The translations under genes were made by a program, and so were the position numbers. The notes beneath the pieces were generated by a model, which worked only from the letters and a program-made list of their open reading frames with translations, was not told where the DNA came from and did no database searches. Positions 1 to 11,600 of a DNA stretch of 64,000 nucleotides are shown here, in pieces. The DNA lies in assembly GCF_022682495.2 (NCBI RefSeq), contig NC_071389.1, forward strand, positions 103,643,951 to 103,707,950. Direction: 5' to 3'. Every line of letters begins with the position of its first letter. Within the stretch, counting starts at the first letter, position 1. The stretch is from Desmodus rotundus. Taxonomy: Eukaryota > Chordata > Mammalia > Chiroptera > Phyllostomidae.

Positions 1-1384
1 TAAAATTGAGCTCAGTGCCTGATATATTTTCTTAGTAGATGGTTTGAATAACATCATATGACTCTTATTGGGGGGATTCCGTTTTATGAAGGATATAGGT
101 ATATTTAGCCTGGAACTGATGAGCAGAAACGTTTTCTTCGTATGTTAGAAATATTCCGGGTAGAAAGGGAATTGGATTTGTTATAGTATGCCCTAAATTA
201 ATACAAGATCAATTTCTGGAAGACATTTTTCATTTTGGTAAATGAAAACAACTTTTTATTTTGATAAATTACATAGTTCTTCAAAGTTGGCATATGGATA
301 GTCTTAGAAGTCAGTATTACTGGAAGTGTTCAAACTTAAGCTCCTTCACCACTAGGAAGGATAGTTTAGAGGGGGTTTAGTATTAGTTAAGTGGGCTGAA
401 TAGGTTTACTATCTGCTCTGTGAAAATTTTGGGGCATTAGGCATATTTCACACCAGTGCACAGAGCCATGAGTAATGAGTTCATTTGCTCTGAACAGTTT
501 TGTGTTACAGGCTCTGTGCTCTGCATTAATTTAGTTAAAATGAAAACTTAGTCTCTTATGTATGTTATAGTAGTTAACAGTTATTATCATTTAAGTTGAG
601 GCGGTTTTGAATTCAGCCTGGTGAATGTTTTTGTTAGTAGTTTATATCCTTAGCTGAGGTTAGGTGATTACCTATATTCAAGACTAAAGTTTTATTTTGC
701 AAGTTGGGATTATGGCCATTGATACACCCTTAGAGTGGTAATACTGCTACTGACTTGTTGCCTTTTTATAAAGTAGAAATTAAGGAATAAGGAGTATAAT
801 TAGATGAATGAAGGACAGTGCCGTTGGCATTCTGCTTGTCAGATACAACTTTATTCCTTTTTGATGTTGTTAGGTAAACTGAAATGTTAATTGAAAATGT
901 TTTAACTGCTTTTTTCTTTAATTGAAACTTGTATTGCCCATGATTTGATGAGACTGCTTATATAACAGTACATTGTATATTTAAACACTCAGTTTAGACT
1001 CTGACTTCTGAGGGATGCATGCAACTAAGTCTGTAGGCAGCCTCTTTACTTTGTGACTCCATATAAAAGTAATATAAGGTTGACAAATAGGAAAACAGCA
1101 TTTTCCCTTTCTCTTTATCTTAAATCCAGTCATAAATTTTGAATTCTATGTCTTCATAAGATGATTTTTTTATACAAAATAAGATAATAGGATGGTATTT
1201 CATTTGTAAAAAAAAAATTAATTTTAATGGACTTGAAGGTATTTTGAAAACAATAAGGGAAAAGGTGGTTTTTTATTTGAAAATTTTATTCACCTGATAG
1301 TTACTGTCTTAAATCTGCATGCTTTATTTTTTCACAAATTTTAATTGTGTTGAACAATGCAGAAGTTTTAAAAAAATTATTTTT
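1..1384. other. ZMYM2: ZMYM2 intron sequence, nothing recognised
   Basis: AT-rich intron leading into the first exon of the window. I see no exon with flanking splice sites in the family reading frame and no repeat I can name. Confidence 0.6.
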
Positions 1385-1568
1385 TAAATTCTCATCCAAG
1401 GACATGTTTATTGATTTTAGAGAGAGAGGAAGGGGTGGGGAGAGACAGATAGACATCGATATGGAGAAATATCAATTGGTTGCCTCCTATAAGCACCCTG
1501 ACTGAGAATCGAATCTGCAACATTTTGGTGTATAGGAAGACTCTCCAACCAACCTGGCCAGGGCACAC
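1385..1568 (-). mobile_element. Ves-type SINE, diverged
   Basis: The right end reads ggccagggc (reverse complement of the tRNA-like head), with a TTTTAGAGAGAG A-tail complement at left and a central block resembling the SINE body. An older variant with many substitutions. Confidence 0.75.
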
Positions 1569-2029
1569 TGCAGCTTAAAAAATTAGATAAAGGTTGTTTT
1601 CAGTTCACTGCGACATCGAAAAAAATTTTATGAACTATTTCATACATTCAGAAGATTATGTAATATGGATTAAAGAATGAAAATTAAGTATCAGTGTACT
1701 TACCCACTCAGATTGATTAAAAGTTTTTTCTTTTTTTCTTTCTTGATTAAGTTTTAAAGCCCATGTATGCCTATATCTTTTTCTATCCTGTAAATGGTTT
1801 TAACTCGAGGTACAATAAAATCAAAATAAATTCTTAGTATTAGTACCAGTCTATAAATTTCCCCCCCACCCTAATTTTTTATAAGAAATGATCACCTTTA
1901 AAAAGTAACATGGGCTGTTTTCATCGATGGACTTGGAATAAGGATGGGAACAATGCAAGAAGGACAGGAGAGCAGTCAGTCAGCTCTTAGAGAGCAGGGG
2001 GTTAGGGTTTAAAATTTATTAAAAAAACA

Positions 2030-2203
2030 GTTTGTTTCTTGATTTTAGAGGGAAGGTGGGAGAGAGAAAGAAACATTGTTTTTGTTGTTCCTCTTATTTA
2101 TGCATTCATTGGTTGATTCTTGTACGTACCCTGATTTGGGATTGACAACGCAACCCTAGTGTATCGGGACAACACTCTAACCAACCAAGATAACCAGCCA
2201 GCA
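2030..2203 (-). mobile_element. Ves-type SINE, diverged
   Basis: TTGATTTTAGAGGGAAGG at left and ccaaccaagataaccagcca at right match the SINE layout, but the body is eroded and lacks the usual box spacing. Confidence 0.65.
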
Positions 2204-2526
2204 CCTAGAGTTTAAATTTTTATTTACTAGTTCAGAACTTGGTTAAATAACATCACTATTATTTGCTTGTGATTTCGTAATGAGGAAAAAAAAAAATCAT
2301 TGGTATGATTCTTTTTCATATTTTTAAAATTAGTAATCCTGTGATAAATGAATTTTCATCTCAGACAATGTACTTAGAATGACAGTATGCTTTTTAAAGA
2401 CAAAATTGAGAAATGTAATTTTGTGTGTTGAAATACTTAAACATATTTTCTACATATTTGACAGTTGTCACAGACAAGAATTCCAAAGTCTGCATCAGAC
2501 TCAGTGTGTTTTTTGTTTTGTTTAAG

Positions 2527-2643
2527 GCTCTAAGTATGCAGTCATCTCCAAATGGCCAGTTTGTAGCTCCAAGTGATATTCAGTTGAAATGCAACTATTG
2601 CAAAAATTCCTTTTGTTCAAAGCCAGAAATCCTGGAATGGGAG
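2527..2643 (+). CDS. ZMYM2: ZMYM2 coding exon a: first half of a MYM finger
   Basis: This 39-codon exon encodes the start of a MYM finger with a CNYCKNSFC core and ends at Trp-Glu, phase 0. The acceptor is either tttaag at 2521-2526 or, 15 bases later, atgcag ending at 2541; both keep frame. The T-rich tract upstream favours the first. The donor reads GAG|gcaagt, a GC rather than GT donor. The upstream exon is not in the window. Confidence 0.93.
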
Positions 2644-5600
2644 GCAAGTCATATTTTGTTATGTTTATTATCTAGTTGTAAAGAAAGTGGTAAATAACTA
2701 TGGCTTTTTCATTTGAGAATCTGTGTCTTCGTGGATAAAGATAACTTTTTCAGATTATGTGTACCATTAAGAAAGAAAAGATAGTATCATTAAATATGAT
2801 GCATCATCATATTTGAATTTATGTGGGAGTGGCACCAACAAAGGATTTTTTTTAATGTAAAAAATTGTTGAAGTCATACTCACTATATATTATGTTCATA
2901 ATAGCATATGGAGTGTCACTTTGTTTAGCTATGTTTCTAGAGTATCTGTACTGTATTTTCACCATCTCTTCTCTCTACCTGTCCTTATAAATATTTTCTT
3001 TGACCTCTAATATCTTGTATTGCCCTCTACCTATAAAATAGAATTTGGTAGTCATTTACCATGTTTTCATTTAACATTTTATAATTTTGTTTTAATAAAA
3101 GGATCCTAATATGAATTTATTTTCCCTTCTCATGACTCTTGTGTTTACCATTTTATTAATTTACTTTGTCACATCTTTTTGCCATTAGCAGAAACTGATC
3201 ATTAATTTTTCTTCCCATAAAGGGTAGTAATAGTGGCTGGATGGACAAGATGGCCCTGGCTGAACATTGCTTTCTTTTTCATTTTAAAAAATTTTTAAAG
3301 GTTTTATTTATTTTTGGAGAAAGGGTAGGGGGGGGAGGGAGAGAAACATCGATGAGCAAGAGAAACATTGATTGGTTCCCTGTCTCACCCCTTTCCCCCG
3401 AATTGGGGACTTGGCCAGCAGGCAACCCAGGCCCTGACGTGGAATCAAACTGGTGATGAAACCCTAACCCACTGAGCCACACCAGTCAGGGCTGAACATT
3501 GCTTTTTTGAGTATTGTTCATCTTTGGCTATTCTTTCTTCCACCTTTTTTGAGGGCATGTAGTATGTAAAATGGTGTACAAAGTGTAGTACTGACAATAG
3601 ATGGCTCCTGAGCCAAAACTTATTAGTGGCTGTTGGGAAATTTTAGGTAAAAGGTGGTGCCCATAACCAGACTACACAATTTTTAGTGTACTTTGGAAAG
3701 CTGAAATTTCATTGTCTTAATAATTTAGTCCCTAGAAAATTTTCTAGTTTGTTAATTTGATTGATGTAGTCTCAACAACATTTTAACCAATCATTCTTTG
3801 AGACTGATAATGGCACCCAGTGATGATTTTTAGTGACTAAAACCCTCCTTATATCCTAGCCAGAAGAATGTTGAAGGTCCAATAGGAGAGGATAAAGGAA
3901 TGGTGGGGAAAGAGGAAAAAAGGGCCCATGAGCAAGCACGTAGAATAGTATCATATGGGAGATGAGGGTCCTGCATAAACTGAGTCTTGATAATAGAAGA
4001 GAATGAGGTCACCCTCTCCATGTCAGCACCAAGCTGCTTTTGCAGTCTTATTGCTGTGGTGCTTCATTTATGTGGAGGGTAAGTATTAGATGGTGTTAGG
4101 AAACACCATCAAACTGAATGAGCGCTGTGCCTGCTCCCCTAGGTGATTGAGAACTTGGGGCCTCTTGCTTCTGAGTTTCTTTTCCTTTATACTTACATGT
4201 CCTTGATGGGACATCTTTCCACTGATGATTGTCTTACTAACTTGAGGTACTTCCTAGGCTCTTTCACTTTTTCTTATCTGGGTCATCAGGTATCTTTGCT
4301 AGTGTTACATGGTTTAGACCTTGTCTGTGTCCTCCACGATAGCATGGGAAACACTGTTGCCTGGGAGGTTTTAACTTGTTCCTCTTCAGCTGCCTATTTG
4401 AAAAGTATCTCTGGCTATTACAGGTTTGGGGCCAGGAGAAATAACTAAATAATTACTAACCTTGCTCTCTTCAAGGGAGCCCCCTCAGTCTCAAACTTAG
4501 CAACACACTGTGTGATAGCTCCAAGTAGAATATCTTAGCCACAATAGGTCTGTTACTGTTAAGCTGTGATAGGAATGAGATTGAGCCTACTTTGACTATA
4601 CTCAATAATTTTCATCTTTTTGTAGCTTACCCATGTTGTATCTTCCATTGTTTTCTTCCCATTTCTATAGTTCTGTTAGCAACACCAGATTGCTCTCTTG
4701 CTTCGGTGATACTTGAACTCTTTCATTATAATTTTTGGGTAGTTAATGGTATTACTTTTTGTGGAGCTCAGTGAATTAGTTAAACTAGGTGTCTGTGGTC
4801 TATCAGAAATGTATTCCCAAGGAAGATAATATTAAGTAGGTACATGATTTAACTTAGTTTCTGTAAATGTGGCTTATTTATTTCTTAATCTTGTTCTCGA
4901 GATGGTTGTTCTCTGCTTACCAAGGTTCCCATTGTGCATTTAGAATAAAGTGCATCAATTCTGCAGCAGAACCTGCTCAGACGACTATAAGAAGCTGCAT
5001 TGCATAGTTACATATTGCGAGTACTGTCAAGAGGAGAAGACTCTTCACGAAACAGTAAATTTCTCTGGCGTTAAGAGACCCTTCTGTAGTGAAGGCAAGT
5101 GTACATACAGTGTTGTTCATAACTTATTAATATTTAATATTAATTTTTTGCCAAAGTATTTTCAAACTATATAACTACATATGTCCAGAGGAGCTGTACA
5201 ATGTTAGTGTAGCTGAACATGAAAAATTGAGTTTGCTTTCTGTTGACTTGTTTTATTATATATATTTAATAGACCTTTGAATCTTACGTGTTATATCTGT
5301 AAAAATTTAGTAATCTGTTTTCCGTTTCAGAGACATTTTGAGAATTGAAAAAACCACTATCCTATCATGTCATTTCTAAACATGTGAATTGTGACCTAAA
5401 AGTTGACTTTCCAAGAGGACTAGAATTCTTTTCTATTGTATCTATTTTTCTGTTCAGCAAACCGCCTAGCCTTCAGAGGTTTTCAATAGACCAGAAAGAA
5501 CATTACCAGTGGCATTCCTATAATAGGGAGAAATACTCAGGTTTTCAATTTGGGATGCTAGAGAAACACTGACTTTTGTTAGAGTGCATTCTGGAATTCT

Positions 5601-8600
5601 CTTTCTTCTCACTTACATTTCTGCTCTGGGGCCTGGCAGCAGATTATAGGAATGGACTCCAGTCCTCATTCTAATTGTCCAGAGATAGGAACCAGGATTG
5701 TCACTATAGGTTTTGGGCTCTTGCGGTTATTATTTTTCCCCAAATGTCATATTCTTGCTTGACGTTGGCTTTCACTTTCTATTCTTTTCTTTGGCCCCAA
5801 ACACTCATCTCCCAGCTTTCCTGTCTGCTATTCTCATCTGTTATTTTTCAGTTAGTTTTTTCCCCCTGAATCCACTTTTTCTGTGAATTTCTATTGCTAG
5901 TTAGGGGCAAGGAAAAGGTTGGAGTTTTTTTTTGGCTGGGAACCAACATCTTCCAGCAATTTGTCAAAATGACTAACACAAAGGGAAAGATGAGAGGCAC
6001 CCACTCTATATTCTTTAGGCCTTTTAGAAAACATGGAGTTGTTCCTTTGGCCACATGCACGCAAATTTACAAGAAAGGTGATATTGTAGAGCTCAGGGGG
6101 ATGGGCATTATTCAAAAAGGAATGCCCCACAAATGTTACCATGGCAAAACTGGAAGTCTATGGGATGTCCAACCTTTTGGTGTCTGTGGGCCACACTGGA
6201 AGAAGAAGAGTTGTCTTGGGCCACACATCAGTTACACAAACACTAACAAAAACTTATGAGGAAAAAAAAAGGTTTTAAGTAGATTTACAATTTTGTGTTG
6301 GGCTGCGGTTTGGACACCCCTGGACAGTGTCACGTGGCATACAGTAGGCATTGTTGTAAACAAAGAAGTTAAGGGCAGGATTCTTGCCAAGAGAATTTAA
6401 TGTATGTATTGGGTATATTAAGTATTCTAATAGCTGAGATAGCTTTCTAAAATATGTGAAGGAAAATGATCAGAAAAACAAGGAAGTCAAAGAGGAAGGT
6501 ACCTGGGTTTACCTGAAATGCCAGCCTGCTCCACCCAGAGAAACATACTTTGTGAGCATTGATGGAAAGGAGCCTGAGCTGCTAGAACCCATTCCCTATG
6601 AATACATGGCATGATAAGTGTAAAAAAATAAAAGACCTCTGTACTGTTGGGGGAGAAAATGTTGGAAAATCCTAAATACCAGTAGTAGAGAATGACAGCA
6701 ATACCAAAAGATTATCAGCTCTTCAACATTATATGAGTACATTTTACATAGAAGTTTGTGTATGTAAGAAGATACTGCTTATAAAACAAAGCATTCAGTT
6801 TTGTAGGTTTAATTGGTATATTTCACCTGGAATGAAAGGGTACTATGTTTACTGTTAAGATCACAGTTATAATGAAAAATGACGTAGTGTTTCATTGAAA
6901 AGATTGATTCTGAATTAATTTAACTCTTTTTACACCTGAATTTTTGTTCACTGACATTTTTAGTGATTCCTTAATATGAGTGTATTGATGTTGATGGCTA
7001 ACATACACATCAGTGATCTTGTGCTATTTGGATTATGTGGCTTTTACTAAAATGAAGAGATAAGTACCAGCAAATAGATAATTGATGTTTATTTTAAGAA
7101 AATAATTTTCATTCAGAGGGACTTACCACTTTAGATGGCAATAAAAGCTTAAAAGAAAGGATCTATGTCTTTTTTCTGTTTACTATATTTTGTGCTTTCT
7201 CTAATTGTATCTTGTTATCTGCTGGAACCTGTTAGAAATAATAAAACATATACTACCTGGTACTACCATTAAAATCTAGTTAGAAAATTAAAGCTAATAA
7301 AGGTGAAGTAATGGAAATGCTTGTAAATATAGTTCAGAGTAACAGAAAAGAGGTTATAGATTAATTGCCAAAATTATTATGTGTAAAACAATTGCAATTT
7401 GAGTTCACGGTTGGTAAAGGTCATGTTAAAAGTATGTTGATGAGGGCAGAGTTTGTGGAGGAGATGTAACTTGAACTTGTTGTTAAAGAATGGTAGGATT
7501 TCGGTAGATAAGGAGCAGTAAGTCATTTTTGTGTGGCACAGCATGAGTAAAGTATGGAAGATTATTTAATCCTCATAGAGATATTATAGGGAGTAAATAA
7601 GATAGATACGTAAAAAAATTAAGGTTATGCATCTACATAGTGGGTAAAAGAAATATTCTCCTGAAGGAATGGAACGACAAAATGTTTTCTGTCTACACGT
7701 GAATAAACCAGTTTCACTTTCCTGAAGGTCCATGTCGGGCAGCAGAGACAAAAAAGACTAGAAAATATGTCTAAAATGCCTACTTGGCTGAATTACATCC
7801 TTGAGTTTGCTTTTTGAGTGAAAGTGTTAATGCTCATCTTTCATTCTCAACAATCTACATCATTTCATTTATTAAAATGCTAATTTGTGGTGTGTTTATG
7901 ATACTGAGCAAGGTTATATTTAAATAGAGCCAGTAAAACAGTGCTGAGACATTAACAGATTTGAGCATCTTAGAACACTAATTATTTGAACCCACATGCT
8001 ATCCAATATAATATTCCATGTCTTGTCGAATTTTTATAGGTTGGTGTTGATCACAGATTTCACAGTTTTGATCAGGAGAGAAAGAGGACTTTATATGTAA
8101 ATTTATAGACAGTTTCTAAAGCTTATAATCTATTCTTTCTCACCCCCTAAAGTAGCTTTTGGTGTGTTCTTTTGTTTTAATATTAAAACCTTTTATTTTA
8201 CAGGCTGCAAACTGTTGTACAAACAGGATTTTGCAAGACGCTTAGGATTGAGATGTGTTACTTGTAACTACTGCTCTCAACTGTGTAAGAAGGGAGCAAC
8301 TAAAGAATTGGATGGTGTTGTGAGAGATTTCTGTAGTGAGGACTGCTGTAAAAAATTTCAGGATTGGTACTACAAGGCAAGTAACTCAAAATCTTTATTA
8401 AAATCACTACTTTAACCAGTCTTTAAAAAACCACTGTAGTTATTGCCATGTCAGATATGGTAGCTTATTTATTTTAAAAATGTACACACTTTGGGCTTAG
8501 CCCAGATTATACACTTCATTAAAACTTTTGTCATTTTAGTTTATTCTTCATAACTTGAAATGATTTTTTACCCCAAACTAGGCTATGCCTGTATTTTCAG

Positions 8601-11600
8601 CAGTGTAGCTTAACAAAATGGATTATTTCTCTAAAATTTGCTGTGTCTTTATTTCACTAAATACAATAGAAATATTTTTGATGACTACTTAATCAATGCT
8701 GAACATTAGCAGGTAGTTGTTTTGGGTACTTAAGGTGTGTCTTTTTTGCCTTTTTAATTTGGATCTTTGGAGAGTTTCAAATTGAAAGTATACTATATGA
8801 ATCAATAGAGACCAAAAAACATTTAATTTGAAACTGTAAGTGTGTGTGTTTCATTAAAATCTGTATCTAAAAAAGTTAAGACAAATCCCTTTTGGAATAT
8901 TACATTGATTTCTTTTTGGATAAGTAAATGAATGTAAATTGGGGCTTTGGTTAGTCAGGTATCACCCAAGGAAAATTGATTTCTTGTCCTTAACATGGAA
9001 AGCTATCTCCATGCAAAAATTTTCATTATGGATGTAGTTCTAAAGCATGTGAAGACAGATGTCATCCTAACTTCAATATTGCAAAATACTACCAGAGAAA
9101 CAAATAGTGAAATGGTTAAGGTATGTAGACTATTATTTAGTTCACTTTATGAAAGTGAGTAGTGTTGAGATGACATGAAGACCTGTAGGAATTTTTGGTG
9201 AATTCTTGAATATCTAAACCTCAAAATATTAACTAACATTTTTTAAATAAAAAGAGAAGATACTTTCCAAGTTGTTAGAGATTGTTGAGGATAAGTGTTT
9301 TGGCACACTTTTTTTTTTAAAAAGATATTATTTATTTATTTTTTAGAGAGAGGGGAAGGGAAGGAGAAGGAGAGGGAGAGACACATCAGTGTGTGGTTGC
9401 CCCTCACATGCCCGCAACTGGGGACCTGGCCTGCAACCCAGGTGTGTGCCCTGATTGGGAATCGAACAGGCAACCCTTTGGTTTGTAGGCCCGTGCTGAA
9501 TCCCCTGAGCTACACCAGCCAGGGCAAGTTTGGGTATGCTTTTTAAGTTACTTCATTATTTTACTGTTGCTTGTGACTAAAGGTTCAAATTTTAGGACAG
9601 GCATAATGACACCCTCTAACATGCATTCCTTTTAGTCTAAGTCCATGTCCTGTTCTGTGGTAGACAGTAGCGATTTTGAGAAATCACTCAGAAAATGTTA
9701 TTTCAATGGCTGAATTTTAAGTGCTCAATTTTAGTAAGTGCTCAGTTTTAGTTTATTGCACACAAAGATAGCTTCTTCTCCACTAATTAGGTTTTATTTT
9801 TGAAAATTTGTTTTGGATAATCTCAACCAATAAAGGTATTTAGTGATTATATATGTGGAAATTCCACTTTAACAGTTACCCTTTTCATAATTTATTGTAT
9901 AGTTTGAGACAGAATTGTTAATGTCTGATAATGATTTCCTGCCATTTTAATTATACAAGTTTCTGCTTAATTGTGTAATTCTGAATCAAAACTTTTATTC
10001 TTTAAAATAATCTTCTGGAAAGATTTTGCTTTTTCTTCACAGCAAACAATATTTCCCTATTTGACTTCTTTCTTTGAATAAATTCTTCTTGTTTTCTTTC
10101 TTCTTCTTCTTCTTTTTTTTAATATTCTCACCTGAGGACATGCTCATTGATTTTAGAGAGAGGGAGAGAAACATCAATTAGTTGTCTCATATACATGCCC
10201 CAACTGGGAACTGAACCCACAACCTAGGCATGTGCCCTGATTTGTAGTCAAACCTGAGACCTTTCAGTTTATGGGACGATGATCCAACTAGCTGAGCCAC
10301 ATTGGCCAGGGCTTTGTATTTTCTTTTGTAATTCCTATCATTTAATGCTTTGCATAGTAATCAATCACCTACTCTTTTATCACTGCATTTTTTAAAAAAT
10401 GAATCACACTATTGTATTCAGAAAGATATATTGGGGAATCATAAAGAATTTCTTTGGAAAATAACTATAAAGTCCCTGATTTCATTTATGTTCATGGTTT
10501 CCTCTCCCTGACCCCCTACAAAACTCGGTCTGATTGGTGTAATGGGGAACAGTGAATATATATGTATCAACCAAAATGAGGAGTTGAAAACTGTCCAATT
10601 AATGTAAGGTACAGGTATTACATCAGTATAGTATAAGCTGAATGTTTTTTTAATTATTGAAGAAGCGATTTTTAAGAGTTTTAGTTACTACCTGCATGTT
10701 ATTTAGATTGTTTGAATCAGTGACTGTTCCCCCCCACCCCCAAATATATAGTCCCTGATTTTCCACAGTGACAGGAAAACCACTGAGTAGAAAGAATATT
10801 TAAATATTGTTTTAAACCAGAAACTTGCACCACTCTTCAGTTTTTGTGCTATAGAAATATTAAGCTTCCCTAAGGGTTCTGTAGTGGTTGGGAGTGGTGT
10901 TGGTTTGGTAAGGAGTCGTCATTAATGATGTTTTCAAATTAGCCACCCTAGTTTTAGCTCAATTCCAAATACTTTACCTGAAGTTTGCATGAGTGGCTGT
11001 AAAATAAAAAACAACCAAAAAAGGAAGTTCACAACCTTTAAATTTTTGATTATGGCATTAAAGTCTTAATTAGTATTGAGTTCTGTTATTTTGTCTTGAA
11101 AAAACATATACCTATTTTGTTTTCATGTGCAAGTTGGTTGGCTTTAATTTTGCTCCTTTTTCTTTGGATAGAGAGAAATCTGAATTTGTTTTTGAACCTT
11201 CTGGAAGAAAGGAGCTTCAAGTATTGTTACTATAAAATCCAAATGTCTATAGTTAACAAAATACTGAAGTGATTTCATTGTTTAGAATCTTTAGGTGGAA
11301 TGTTCTTGGTTTTATTCCCCTGGCCTTCTAAATTATTATGTACATGGCAATACTACTATATACTAAGAGTCATCCAAGTACTTGGAGTGATTTGAATAAG
11401 TTTTGTACAAATTCAGTTGGGTTTTAGATGTTCATTGAGAAACTTCTTGCAGCATTTTACTTATTAGGATTTTCATTCTCTGGTTATTCATATTAACTCA
11501 TTTTGTCTTTCCATTGTCTTTATAACTTGGTGGATTGTCTACTTTGAATCTTATCTCTGCATTTTTAATATTTGGCCTCAGACAAATTACTTCGCCGACA

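Noticed and set aside
4143..4448. 101-codon open frame as an extra ZMYM2 exon
   Set aside because: No family similarity and no matching splice phases; exon a joins exon b directly in phase 0.
5894..6259. 121-codon open frame as a working ribosomal protein L21 gene
   Set aside because: It reads only the N-terminal half of L21 and then runs into a hAT MITE. The C-terminal half is displaced and out of frame, and the copy is intronless, so it is a processed pseudogene.
8377..8386. GT donor gtaact 5 bases after the end of exon c
   Set aside because: Using it would add five bases and break the frame into exon d, while the GC donor gives the family sequence exactly.
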